From assembly GCF_024199925.1 (NCBI RefSeq), contig NZ_JANADR010000001.1:6885501-6949500 (forward strand): a DNA stretch of 64,000 nucleotides, written 5' to 3'. The notes beneath the pieces were generated by a model that made no database searches, was not told the origin of the DNA, and was given only the letters and a program-made list of their open reading frames with translations. Position 1 is the first letter of the stretch, and the number at the start of each line of letters is the position of its first letter. The stretch comes from Bradyrhizobium sp. CCGUVB1N3 (GTDB lineage Bacteria > Pseudomonadota > Alphaproteobacteria > Rhizobiales > Xanthobacteraceae). This document shows, one piece after another, positions 1 through 7,961 of the stretch. The position numbers and the translations under genes are program-made.

Positions 1-1
1 G

Positions 2-82
2 CAGCATCTGCAGGACGAGCTGGAGCTTTTCATCGCCTATCTGCGGCCCGAGGCTGAACAGCAGAAGGAACATGGACATTGA
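2..82 (+). CDS. C-terminal end of an unknown upstream gene (partial)
   Basis: The window opens inside a reading frame whose last 26 residues are visible before a TGA at 80-82. It overlaps the ATG of the next gene by 11 bases, a spacing typical of this phage. The tail is acidic and helical-looking (motif ELELFIAYLRPEAEQQ). Nothing identifies a function; it is probably the last part of a phage accessory gene co-transcribed with the gene at 72. Confidence 0.5.
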   Translation, partial: QHLQDELELFIAYLRPEAEQQKEHGH

Positions 83-701
83 GTTCGAATTGCCGCGCGG
101 CGCCGAGCGCGAGTACCTGATCGTGTTTGGCGTGGCAGCGATCTACATCGCGACGGCGCCTTCCGGCGAACCGGCCATTGTCGGCGCCTCGCGCGATCTC
201 GAACGGACGCAGCGGGCAATCCAGGCGAAGTGGCCCTCGTTCGAAATCACCGCTGCCTTCTGGGTCAGGGATCGCCATGCTGCGGAGAAGATCGCCTCGG
301 CCGTGAACGCCAATTTGCGCCACAACACTGACGGCAGGCTTACAGCGCGCGGCGAAACTGCGGCGCGATTGATCGAAACTGTCGCTGCCGAGCGCGAAAT
401 TGTGCTGACACGCCACGAGACCGCTATGGAGCGCGTCCACGTCGCTGTTGAGCGCGTTGCGACGCAAATCAGCGAGTCAAATGCTTCGGGTGAGTTGGCC
501 TGGTTCAATGCTGCCTATCGCGAGTGGCGTCTTGAAGCAAAAAAATTTGGCCTCGGAATGAGCTATGCTGAAGCGCGCGCGAGGCTTCGGAAAGAAGTCA
601 CCAAGCGTCTCATTCGGCTGAACAAACTCGATTTACGCGAAGACCTGTTGCCGAGCATCTTTCCAGCGTTGCCACAACATCGTCGAAAAAAATTTCGTTG
701 A
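72..701 (+). CDS. Hypothetical protein, GIY-YIG-like N-terminus possible
   Basis: 209 residues. The ATG at 72 follows a good ribosome site (GAAGGA, 4-5 bases upstream) and overlaps the preceding frame. Residues about 15-75 have the strand/strand/helix rhythm of GIY-YIG-like domains (IYIATAPSGEPAIVGASRDL, then a helix and WVRDRHAAEKIA), but no clear catalytic Arg/Glu pair is recognisable, so this is a weak structural guess. The middle is charged and probably coiled coil; the last 10 residues are very basic (RRKKFR). It lies upstream of the lysis genes and is followed by a terminator at 806-838. Function unknown. Confidence 0.6.
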   Translation: MDIEFELPRGAEREYLIVFGVAAIYIATAPSGEPAIVGASRDLERTQRAIQAKWPSFEITAAFWVRDRHAAEKIASAVNANLRHNTDGRLTARGETAARLIETVAAEREIVLTRHETAMERVHVAVERVATQISESNASGELAWFNAAYREWRLEAKKFGLGMSYAEARARLRKEVTKRLIRLNKLDLREDLLPSIFPALPQHRRKKFR

Positions 702-805
702 CGCCCTGAAAAAAGGGGTGTCTGCTACGCGCACGCGCCCGAGGCCAGAGCCATGCGCTCGATCGGGCGGCGCCCGTAGTGAGACGAACACACCAAAACT
801 TCTTG

Positions 806-838
806 AGCCGATCTCGTTTCTGCGGGATCGGTTTTTTT
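806..838 (+). terminator. Rho-independent terminator
   Basis: An inverted repeat CCGATC (808-813) / GATCGG (826-831) is followed directly by seven T residues (832-838). It separates the 72-701 gene from the lysis genes that start at 853. Confidence 0.75.
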
Positions 839-852
839 GCGGACATTGCAGC

Positions 853-1095
853 ATGAGGCAGCTCGCTGGTCGCGTGATCGCGCTCGCGGTCGGCGCCCTT
901 GTCGTGCTGCACACGGTCGATGGGCGCGAGATCATCGTCAACCCGGCGCAGATCACGACCATGCGCGAGGCACACGACGCCGATGATCCAAACCGGGCGT
1001 TCACCGAGCAGGTACGCTGCATGATCAACACAGCCGATGGGAAATTCGTCACCGTGGTCGAAGAGTGCGAAGCCATCAGGGAGATGCTGAAATGA
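853..1095 (+). CDS. Small protein with FlbD-like fold pattern
   Basis: 80 residues from the ATG at 853, chosen because the longer upstream frame runs through a terminator. A short hydrophobic N-terminus (residues 6-19) is followed by TVDGREIIVNPAQI and, later, NTADGKFVTVVEECEAIREM. That two-strand, NP, two-strand, E-rich helix order is the pattern of the FlbD family, whose members are flagellar proteins but which also turn up as unlinked small proteins. No flagellar gene is nearby, so a flagellar role is unlikely. Its TGA overlaps the ATG of the endolysin (ATGA), placing it in the lysis operon. Family link is by eye only. Confidence 0.6.
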   Translation: MRQLAGRVIALAVGALVVLHTVDGREIIVNPAQITTMREAHDADDPNRAFTEQVRCMINTADGKFVTVVEECEAIREMLK

Positions 1096-1859
1096 GCGAC
1101 ACGATCAACCCGCTCGCGGTCGATCTCTCGCACTGGGACCCGGCTGATGATTACCGCGCCGTGCGCAGCGCTGGCATTGTCGGCGTGATCTACAAGGCGA
1201 CCGAAGGCCAAGGCTACACCGACGACACCTACGGTCAGCAGCAGCACGCTGCGAAGGCGGCTGGCCTGAAATGGGGTTCGTACCATTTCGCTGACGCCAG
1301 CGATGTTGGCGGCCAGATCGCGAACTATCTCGCCTTCGCTGCGCCCGATCCCGACGAGCTGTTCTGCCTCGACTGGGAGGACAACGGCGGCGACACCATG
1401 TCGGCCGACGACGCGAAGGAATGGATCAGCAAGGTCGAGGCCGCGCTGGGTCGTCCAGGCGAATGCGTGATCTATTCCGGCAACACAGCGAAAGAGCTGA
1501 TCGACGGGCGCGATCCCTTCTTCGGCTCGCGGCGTCTATGGCTTGCGCAGTACGGGTCGGAGTGGGAGACGCAGGAAAGCTGGGCAGCGCCTTGGCTCTG
1601 GCAGTACACCGATGGCGTCTATGGACCGTCGCCGCATTCCATCAGCGGCATCGGTCCGTGCGATATCAACAGCTACGACGGGCCAGCGACCCAGCTGATC
1701 GAGCAATGGGCATCAGGATCGGCGCAGCCCATGCCACCGCCATCGCCAAGGCCGCAACCGAAGCCCGCCGTCACCATCGACGTTGCCGCGCCTGATGGGG
1801 TGCGCGTGCGTGTGCTGATCAACGGCATGCCGGTTGGACGATCTTTGCGGAAAGGCTGA
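1092..1859 (+). CDS. Phage endolysin, glycoside hydrolase family 25 lysozyme
   Basis: 255 residues. Cleaves the MurNAc-GlcNAc bond of peptidoglycan to release progeny. GH25 landmarks: the N-terminal DLSHWD strand (D11), the KATEG turn (35-39), WGSYHF (61-66) and the catalytic acidic pair in LDWED (D94 and E96). A proline-rich linker (about 213-227) leads to a short C-terminal beta-type tail that could bind the wall. No signal peptide is present, so export would need a holin; the next gene, 2 bases downstream, is a short membrane protein. The ATG overlaps the preceding stop. Length fits a single-domain GH25 enzyme. Confidence 0.9.
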   Translation: MSDTINPLAVDLSHWDPADDYRAVRSAGIVGVIYKATEGQGYTDDTYGQQQHAAKAAGLKWGSYHFADASDVGGQIANYLAFAAPDPDELFCLDWEDNGGDTMSADDAKEWISKVEAALGRPGECVIYSGNTAKELIDGRDPFFGSRRLWLAQYGSEWETQESWAAPWLWQYTDGVYGPSPHSISGIGPCDINSYDGPATQLIEQWASGSAQPMPPPSPRPQPKPAVTIDVAAPDGVRVRVLINGMPVGRSLRKG

Positions 1860-1861
1860 CC

Positions 1862-2122
1862 ATGTGCTTCACGCTTGGATGGTTGGAACAACTGATCGTT
1901 TGGCTGATCGTCATCGTCGCCGTGGTGGCGATCATTAGGCTGCTGATCCCCTTCCTCGATAGCCTCACGTCCGCTGTCCTGACTGCTCGGAGGCAGCGGC
2001 ACGCTTGGCTTTCCCCACCCAAGGTAGCCAAGTCGACGATCTGCCTCCGTATCCACCAGCGCCACCCTCGATCTGCAGGGGCTGCTAGCAAAGCGGTAGT
2101 AGATAGCTTCAACAACGGATAA
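1862..2122 (+). CDS. Small membrane protein, holin-like by position
   Basis: 86 residues starting two bases after the endolysin stop. One strong hydrophobic helix (residues about 8-33, LIVWLIVIVAVVAIIRLLI) is followed by a basic, low-complexity tail unlike a membrane protein. The change at about residue 34 may mark a frameshift or recombination inside a longer membrane protein. Position next to the lysozyme suggests a holin or lysis accessory role, but the sequence itself does not prove it. Confidence 0.5.
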   Translation: MCFTLGWLEQLIVWLIVIVAVVAIIRLLIPFLDSLTSAVLTARRQRHAWLSPPKVAKSTICLRIHQRHPRSAGAASKAVVDSFNNG

Positions 2123-2185
2123 AGTGATTCCGCTCAATAGCTTAGCGTTGATAAGCACCCGGTTTGGCAATACGGGAGGTCGAAA

Positions 2186-2407
2186 TTGGTCATTGTGGGA
2201 TGGCGGTCGACTGAGGATCAGGCTCAGCACAGTAGAGGCAATCCGAGCTCCAGCACATGCGAATGCGATAGCCTGGAGCAGGCGGCCACGTTTGTGATGG
2301 AAAAATTGAGTGATGCTGATCGGAAAACCGTGACGATCAGAGACGGCCTACGATTGGTTGAAATGCCTGAGATCGAGCAGATTTACCGCCGTGGCGGCCA
2401 AGCCTAA
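2186..2407 (+). CDS. Hypothetical small protein
   Basis: 73 residues with a TTG start at 2186; a strong ribosome site GGGAGG at 2174-2179 supports it. The C-terminal two thirds (SLEQAATFVMEKLSDADRKT, then VEMPEIEQIYRR) look like a compact helical domain and resemble small hypothetical proteins of rhizobia. Not recognised as a named family. It stands alone between the lysis genes and a 460-base spacer. Confidence 0.45.
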   Translation: MVIVGWRSTEDQAQHSRGNPSSSTCECDSLEQAATFVMEKLSDADRKTVTIRDGLRLVEMPEIEQIYRRGGQA

Positions 2408-2868
2408 ATGAACGGAACCAGCGATAGACGAACATTCCACGTTTGGAAGCTCGGGTTCCAAGGCGATGTCGGTTAGATCAGCTAAACCCTGCCTTCCGAA
2501 CACCCGAAGTCACTTAGCAGCAAGCACTTGCATTGAAGTGCGCTTAAACCCTAGAAGTCTCGGGGAGATTTCATTCTCCGGGCGGGGGGGATAGGGAAAA
2601 AGGTAGCCCGCTAAAATTTCCGAGCGCGGCGGCGCCGCAATTTTAACGGCCGCGGTTAGCAAAAATCGCTCAAGAAAAGAATTTTCCCCGGCCGAAAACC
2701 GGCGAAGCTTCAAGGCTTTGGCCGAAAAACGGTAAACTCGGCAATTTCACTTAGCGCCTTCGCTGCTGCGGCAAGTGCGTTCCCGGTTTTCCCCGCCTGA
2801 AAGGGCCGCCGGAACCAGCGCCGCCGAAATAGAAAACCCTTCTATCCCCCTGAAAGATAGGACGCTCA
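2408..2868. other. Intergenic stretch before packaging module
   Basis: About 460 bases without a convincing gene; base composition is uneven, with a G-run at 2584-2590 and A-rich blocks. The last 40 bases carry a short inverted repeat (TAGAA...TTCTA) just before the methyltransferase start. A phage promoter or operator is plausible here, but no clear -35/-10 pair was found. Confidence 0.4.
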
Positions 2869-4188
2869 ATGGGTTACAGCCCCGGTTCCGAGCCGGTTCC
2901 CCCGGGCTTGCCCGGAACCCCTTGGCCAGCTGATCGGGTGGAGCGGCGCCCGATATCGGCCCTCGTGCCCTATGCCCGGAATGCCCGCACGCATTCGGAA
3001 AACCAGATCGCGCAGATTGCGGCCTCGATCCGCGAGTGGGGCTGGACGGCGCCTGTGCTGGTGGACGAAGCCGGGTCGATCATAGCTGGGCACGGGAGAG
3101 TCCTAGCTGCGCAGCGGTTAGGGCTGGGTGAGGTCCCGGTTATGGTGGCTCGCGGCTGGTCCGAGGCGCAGAAGCGCGCCTACGTGATCGCCGATAACAA
3201 GCTCGCCGAGAACGCGGGCTGGGACGAGGCGCTGCTGAAGATCGAAATTGCCGATCTTGCGGCCATGGGTTTCGACCTGCCGCTGGTCGGGTTTTCGGAC
3301 CGCGATATCGCGCGGCTGTCGAATCCGTCCGGTGGGCTGACCGATCCCGACGCGACGCCCGTGTCGCAAGGGACGGTCATAACGCGGCGCGGCGATATCT
3401 GGGTGCTCGGTCGGCACCGCCTGGTTTGCGGCGACGCGACCAACGAGGCCGACGTTGCGCTCGCGCTCGGCGGGATCGCGCCGCACCTCATGGTTTCCGA
3501 TCCGCCCTATGGCGTCGATTACGATCCGGCGTGGCGCAACCGGGTCCGCCGCAAGAACGGCACCCTCGTTGGCGCCCGCGCGCTCGGCGAGGTGACGAAC
3601 GACGAGATCGCCGACTGGCGCGAGGCCTATGCGCTGTTCCCCGGCGACGTGGCCTACATCTGGAACGGCGCGCTGAAGAGCGCCGAGGTCGCGGATTCGC
3701 TGCTCGCGGTTGGCTTCGGGCTGCGCGCGCAGATCGTCTGGTCGAAAGAGCACTTCGTCATCGGCCGCGGCGACTATCACTGGCAGCACGAGCTGTGCTG
3801 GTACGCCGTGCGCAAGGGCAAGCCCGGGCGCTGGGCCGCCGGCCGCGATCAAGGCACCGTCTGGCACATCGGCGTGCCGAATGGCTGGGCGCAGGTTCGC
3901 GAAGGCCCTGACGGCCATCAGGGAATCCATTCGACGCAGAAGCCGGTCGAATGCATGCGGCGCCCAATCGAAAACAATTCCTCGGTCGGACAGGCGGTCT
4001 ACGACCCGTTCGTCGGCAGCGGCACCACGATCATCGCGGCGGAAATGACCGGCCGCGCGTGCTGCTCGATCGAGATCAAGGAGGCCTACGTCGATATCGC
4101 GATACGGCGCTGGCAGAACTTCACTGGCGAGGACGCGCGGCTGGAGAACGGCCCGACGTTCGCCGAAAAGAGCGAGGCGATTCAATGA
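2869..4188 (+). CDS. ParB-like domain fused to beta-class DNA methyltransferase
   Basis: 439 residues. Residues about 25-115 form a ParB/Srx-like N-terminal domain (PISALVPYARNARTHSENQI, then SIIAGHGRVLAAQRLG with GHGR at 74-77). The second part is an N6-adenine/N4-cytosine DNA methyltransferase: motif IV DPPY at 211-214 precedes the SAM-binding motif I DPFVGSGTT at 379-387, the order of the beta class. Such fusions are frequent in phages, where they modify DNA against host restriction. Its TGA overlaps the ATG of the terminase small subunit. No partner endonuclease adjoins it, so it is an orphan methyltransferase. Target sequence cannot be read. Confidence 0.92.
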   Translation: MGYSPGSEPVPPGLPGTPWPADRVERRPISALVPYARNARTHSENQIAQIAASIREWGWTAPVLVDEAGSIIAGHGRVLAAQRLGLGEVPVMVARGWSEAQKRAYVIADNKLAENAGWDEALLKIEIADLAAMGFDLPLVGFSDRDIARLSNPSGGLTDPDATPVSQGTVITRRGDIWVLGRHRLVCGDATNEADVALALGGIAPHLMVSDPPYGVDYDPAWRNRVRRKNGTLVGARALGEVTNDEIADWREAYALFPGDVAYIWNGALKSAEVADSLLAVGFGLRAQIVWSKEHFVIGRGDYHWQHELCWYAVRKGKPGRWAAGRDQGTVWHIGVPNGWAQVREGPDGHQGIHSTQKPVECMRRPIENNSSVGQAVYDPFVGSGTTIIAAEMTGRACCSIEIKEAYVDIAIRRWQNFTGEDARLENGPTFAEKSEAIQ

Positions 4189-4676
4189 CTGGGCGTCCGT
4201 TGCCGACGCAGCTGAAAGTGCTGCGCGGGAATCCAGGCAAGCGGCCATTGCCGAAGAACGAGCCGCAGCCGCTGATCGCGCCCAACGTGCCCGATCCGCC
4301 GCCGTTCATTTCGGGCTACGCGGCCGACGAATGGTGGAGCACCGGAGAGGAGCTGCACCGGCTCGGGTTGCTTACCAAGGTCGACGTGCAGCCGCTCGCT
4401 GCCTACTGCTTCGCCTATGCGCAATGGCGCATGGCGGCTGAGGCGCTTGCGAAAATGCAGGCCAACGATCCGGTCATGAACGGCCTGATCATCAAGACGA
4501 AGTACGGCGACGCTGCAGTCAATCCGCTGATCTCGATCGCGCGCAAGGCGGCGGCCGACATGGTCCGCTACGCCACCGAGTTCGGGCTGACGCCCGCAGC
4601 TCGCAGCCGGATCGCCGCCGGCGTCGGCGCCGAACCGGCAAGGCTGAGCAAGTTTGCAGGCCTCCTCGCAGGTTAG
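4185..4676 (+). CDS. Terminase small subunit, P27 family
   Basis: 163 residues. Recognises the phage packaging site and hands DNA to the large subunit. The N-terminus GRPLPTQLKVLRGNPGKRPL is the usual opening of P27-type small terminases, followed by PxxP-rich and helical segments (AADEWWSTGEELHRLGLL). The ATG at 4185 overlaps the methyltransferase stop; the end overlaps the large-subunit start by 23 bases. Confidence 0.88.
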   Translation: MTGRPLPTQLKVLRGNPGKRPLPKNEPQPLIAPNVPDPPPFISGYAADEWWSTGEELHRLGLLTKVDVQPLAAYCFAYAQWRMAAEALAKMQANDPVMNGLIIKTKYGDAAVNPLISIARKAAADMVRYATEFGLTPAARSRIAAGVGAEPARLSKFAGLLAG

Positions 4677-6234
4677 GCGCTCTGCGGACGGCAGGCGCCG
4701 CGCCAAGGCCGTCATTGACTTCATCGAACGCCTCACCGTGCCCAGCGGCACCGGCCAAGGCGCGCCGTTCAAGCTGCTACCGTTCCAGAAAGAGTTCATC
4801 CGCGACATTTACGAGCCGCACATCGATTTGAACCGTGCGGTGCGCCGCGCGATCCTCTCGATGGCGCGCAAGAACGGCAAGACGGCGCTGATCGCTGCCA
4901 TCGCGCTCGCGCACCTCGTCGGCCCCGAGGCCATCGTCAACGGCGAGATTTATTCCGCTGCCAACGACCGCGACCAAGCGGGCATCGTTTTCAAATTCGC
5001 GCGGCAGATCGTCGATCTGGAGCCAGAGCTGCGCGAGGAAATCGAGGTGATCCCCTCGACGAAAACGATGGTCGCGCGGCGAACCGGCTCGATCTATCGC
5101 GCCGTCTCCGCTGAAGCGGGCACCAAGCACGGCTACCTGCCGAGCTTGGTGATCTATGACGAGCTGGCGCAGGCCAAGAGCCGCGATCTCTATGACGTGC
5201 TTGATACCTCGTTCGGCGCGCGCACCGAGCCGCTGTTCATCACGATCTCGACGCAGTCGAACGATCCCGAGCATGTGCTGTCGAAGCTGATCGACGACGG
5301 CCTGTCCGGTGTCGATCCGGCCATCGTCTGCCACCTCTATGCGTCCGATGATGATTGCGCCCTGGACAACGAAGAGCAGTGGGTCAAGGCCAACCCGGCG
5401 CTCGGCAAGTTCAGGGATCGCGAGGACCTCGTCGCGGCGATCCGCAAGGCGATGCGAATGCCCGCCGAGGAGCCGAAGGTCCGCAACCTGTTTCTGAACC
5501 AGCGCGTGTCGCCGGTCTCGTCGCTGATCAGCCGCGCCGAGTGGATGGCCTGCGCTGATGCGGTCGAGATCGCGCCCGGAGAGGACGTCTATCTCGCGCT
5601 CGATCTGTCGAGCGTCGTCGATCTCACTGCGCTCCTGGTCGGCTCGGTCGCGGAGCCAGCGCGGGTGCTGCCCTACTTCTGGAAGCCGCGCGATCTCATT
5701 CTGGAGCATTCGGCGCGGGACTTCGGCACCGGCAACCAGCGTTATCGCGAATGGGCCGAGGCCGGACACCTCAAGCTCTCGCCCGGGCGCACCATCGATC
5801 CCGAGGCGATTGCGCTGTTCATTGCCGAGCTGACGCAGCGCTATCGCGTCAAGGGCCTCGCCTATGATCGCTGGCGCATCAACGATCTGCTGCGCGAGTT
5901 CGACCGCATCGGATTGCAGGCGTTCCAGGACGGCGACAAAGGCGACGGCCTGCGGCTGGTGCCGTGGGGCCAAGGCTACAAGGACATGGGTCCGGCCATC
6001 GACGCGCTGGAGCTGACGATCATCGAGCGACGGCTCAAGCACCCGAACAACCCGATTCTGAACTGGAATATGGCTAACGCGGTAGCCACGATGGACCCGG
6101 CTGGCAACCGCAAGCTCGACAAGGACAAGGCGCGGTTTCGCATCGACGGCGCTGTGGCACTCGCGATGCTGCTCGGCCTGCGCTCGCGGGATCGCGCGTC
6201 CAGGCCCATCGATATCGAGACGCTGATCGCATAG
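4654..6234 (+). CDS. Terminase large subunit, HK97/YmfN type
   Basis: 526 residues with a TTG start at 4654 inside the small-subunit gene. It is the motor ATPase and headful/cos nuclease of packaging. The ATPase shows a Walker A-like SMARKNGKTA (69-78) and Walker B LVIYDE (165-170), followed by the TISTQS coupling motif. The nuclease half has conserved acidic points in YLALDLSSVVDLTALL, GLAYDRWRINDLL and RIDGAVALAM. Length matches the family. The normal next gene, the portal, is not downstream; it is 30.7 kb away at 36946, indicating a rearranged prophage. Confidence 0.92.
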   Translation: MQASSQVRRSADGRRRAKAVIDFIERLTVPSGTGQGAPFKLLPFQKEFIRDIYEPHIDLNRAVRRAILSMARKNGKTALIAAIALAHLVGPEAIVNGEIYSAANDRDQAGIVFKFARQIVDLEPELREEIEVIPSTKTMVARRTGSIYRAVSAEAGTKHGYLPSLVIYDELAQAKSRDLYDVLDTSFGARTEPLFITISTQSNDPEHVLSKLIDDGLSGVDPAIVCHLYASDDDCALDNEEQWVKANPALGKFRDREDLVAAIRKAMRMPAEEPKVRNLFLNQRVSPVSSLISRAEWMACADAVEIAPGEDVYLALDLSSVVDLTALLVGSVAEPARVLPYFWKPRDLILEHSARDFGTGNQRYREWAEAGHLKLSPGRTIDPEAIALFIAELTQRYRVKGLAYDRWRINDLLREFDRIGLQAFQDGDKGDGLRLVPWGQGYKDMGPAIDALELTIIERRLKHPNNPILNWNMANAVATMDPAGNRKLDKDKARFRIDGAVALAMLLGLRSRDRASRPIDIETLIA

Positions 6235-6243
6235 GGGGCGAAA

Positions 6244-6336
6244 ATGTATCTGAGCACGAGAGAGGGCCTGAAGGTCCTGCTGATCGTCGTGGTGGTTGCG
6301 CTTGTCATCGGCCTGATCGTATGGGCGGCGCAGTGA
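6244..6336 (+). CDS. 30-residue single-pass membrane peptide
   Basis: A tiny ORF with ATG at 6244 and a good ribosome site (AGGGGG at 6232-6237). The peptide MYLSTREGLKV is followed by an uninterrupted hydrophobic helix (VVVVALVIGLIVW) and stops at 6334-6336, inside the next gene. Overlap and ribosome site favour a real phage gene. Role unknown. Confidence 0.55.
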   Translation: MYLSTREGLKVLLIVVVVALVIGLIVWAAQ

Positions 6337-6530
6337 ATCCTTCCGTCCTGCAGGTCTTTCCGCCGGTCCGGCTCACCGTTACCGGCAACGACTACGCCTA
6401 CGAGGGCTGGCTCGCTTCCGTCGTGATCAAGCGCAGCGGCGCCATTCGCTACGTCATCGAGGACGATAACGGGCGGCTGTTCATCCACGACGCTGGCCAG
6501 ATCGGACACGAGGAAGGATGGCTGCCTTGA
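6321..6530 (+). CDS. Small phage protein of unknown function
   Basis: 69 residues from ATG 6321; an alternative GTG at 6333 overlaps the stop of the preceding mini-gene and would remove four residues. A beta-rich core is readable (YEGWLASVVIKRSG, then RYVIEDDNGRLFIHDAGQIG), compatible with a small SH3-like barrel. The family was not recognised. It lies in the terminase operon and overlaps the next gene by 13 bases. Confidence 0.6.
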   Translation: MGGAVNPSVLQVFPPVRLTVTGNDYAYEGWLASVVIKRSGAIRYVIEDDNGRLFIHDAGQIGHEEGWLP

Positions 6531-6823
6531 AGGGCGATTTTCGAAGGCGGCCGTGGAAGCGCGTCGTGTTCGCGGCCGACTGCGAGGAGCACAGTAACTG
6601 CCCGGGCGGCATCGACTATGCCGAACGCGCCGCATCGGCCATCGCAAAGTTACCTTTGAGATTAGGAGCTGCAGATGTCGGCTTATGGTGGCGAAGCAGA
6701 AATCTTCTGTTCAATGAGAGCATTTCTGTTCATGACCCGAGGCGGACATGTCGAAGTGCTCTGGGATGCTTCGCTCAGTTGGCGTGGGCGTTACCCATCC
6801 GGTGCAGCTTGAGCATGGCATAG
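6518..6823 (+). pseudogene. Truncated small phage gene at prophage/host junction
   Basis: The frame opens with MAALKGDFRRRPWKRVVF and ADCEEHSNCPGGIDYAE (to about residue 37), which reads like a small cysteine-containing phage protein with closely spaced Cys/acidic residues. From about 6630 the frame loses this character and runs, without a family pattern, into the antisense of the ketopantoate reductase gene. I read this as a gene cut by the junction between phage DNA and the bacterial block that follows. Confidence 0.5.
6640..6770. repeat. Member of dispersed intergenic repeat family
   Basis: Non-coding stretch with phrases such as GATGTCGGCTTATGGTGGC and TTCATGACCCGAGGCGGAC. Related wording recurs at about 7815-7910, 8985-9130, 10215-10345, 11450-11560, 17670-17708, 23035-23150, 24440-24610 and 25335-25460. 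It marks the start of the non-phage block. Boundaries are approximate. Confidence 0.4.
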
Positions 6824-7704
6824 ACCGCATTGTTGGCTGGCGTAGGAACGCCAAGCGGGCGCCCGAACTCCACCACCTTTCCGGCGAGCCAGTCGAGTTC
6901 GAGCCGGTTGCCGCGTTCGAGATCGTGCAGCATGGAAGCCTTGAAGGTCGGTGGCGAGGTTTCTGCGAATTTCATTCTGTCCTCGGCGAAATTCTCCGGT
7001 ATCGGAACGCCCTTGGCGCGGCCCACCGCCACCACCTCGCTCATCAGGCTGTAAAAGAACGCTCGCGTATCCGGGTCCGCCAGGATTGGCCCCAGCGGCT
7101 GGCGAGTCGTTGCGGTCGCGCCCGATAGCCCAACGAGAAATACAAATTTCTGCCAGCGCTCCCGGTCAATCGCGTCGGATACCGAGATGTCGATCCCGGC
7201 CATATGAGCGGCGTCGGCAAAGGCTTTGAGACACCCATCGGGCTTTCCGTCGGTCCTCCCGCAGACCATGCGCGCGAACTGGCTCGTGTGGGTAACGACG
7301 CCAGGCGCAGACAGCACTGTAGCAATATAGGCACTCCCGGCGACCACATTGTCGGTGCCGAGAATTGGGGCGATCCTCTCCGCGCTATCAACGCCGTTTT
7401 GCAATGGGATCACCCGCGTGTGGGGTCCGACCAGGGGGAGGGACAGCCTGGCCGCCTTCTCGCTGTCCCAGAGCTTGACAGCGAACAGAACGATATCAAC
7501 CGGGCCGACCGTGGTCGGATCATCGGTCACATTGGGTTCAGGCAAATGAAGATTGCCAAGCACACTCTCGACCCTGAGACCGTTTTTCCTGATTGCCGCG
7601 AGGTTAGAGCCGCGTGCGATAAAGAAGACATCGTGCCCTGCCGCAGCCATACGTGCTCCAAAATAACCGCCGAGGGCACCGGCCGCCATCACAGCGATAC
7701 GCAT
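6775..7704 (-). CDS. 2-dehydropantoate 2-reductase family protein (PanE/ApbA)
   Basis: 309 residues from the internal ATG at 7704; the longer upstream extension lacks family features. Members reduce ketopantoate to pantoate with NADPH (coenzyme A pathway), but many paralogues act on other 2-oxoacids. N-terminal Rossmann start MRIAVMAAGALGGYFGARM has Ala at residue 7 where the family usually has the first Gly of GxGxxG. FAVKLWD carries the expected Lys, PLQNGV the Asn, and RLELDWL the conserved Glu region near the C-terminus. Monocistronic, facing the first receptor gene. Given the altered glycine, it may be a paralogue rather than the main PanE. Confidence 0.85.
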   Translation of the reverse strand: MRIAVMAAGALGGYFGARMAAAGHDVFFIARGSNLAAIRKNGLRVESVLGNLHLPEPNVTDDPTTVGPVDIVLFAVKLWDSEKAARLSLPLVGPHTRVIPLQNGVDSAERIAPILGTDNVVAGSAYIATVLSAPGVVTHTSQFARMVCGRTDGKPDGCLKAFADAAHMAGIDISVSDAIDRERWQKFVFLVGLSGATATTRQPLGPILADPDTRAFFYSLMSEVVAVGRAKGVPIPENFAEDRMKFAETSPPTFKASMLHDLERGNRLELDWLAGKVVEFGRPLGVPTPANNAVYAMLKLHRMGNAHAN

Positions 7705-7961
7705 GTCATCCTGCCTCCCTATAACGACACTCAGCCGATAGAGGATACCACGCGACGGACCCGGGTTCGATCCATTGAACGCCCGCTTCTGGCCCCATCG
7801 CGACGTATTGCACCGCCGCACGAGCCCGGTCGCTAAAGGCGCTATAGCAGAAATCGAGAGGCCGCTGTCTATTGCGAAGCGCGACGCTCATGACCCGATG
7901 CGAACACCTGTCCAGACGCTTCCTTTCTGATGTGCTAGACGAGTCTCACGAGGGTCTCCAG

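Noticed and set aside
72..701. Confident GIY-YIG nuclease call
   Set aside because: Strand pattern is suggestive but catalytic Tyr/Arg/Glu positions cannot be placed.
1862..2122. Confident holin call
   Set aside because: Only one membrane helix and an abnormal C-terminal half; position alone is not enough.
2510..2713. 67-residue leftward frame in the pre-packaging spacer
   Set aside because: Composition and lack of ribosome site suggest chance; no family pattern.
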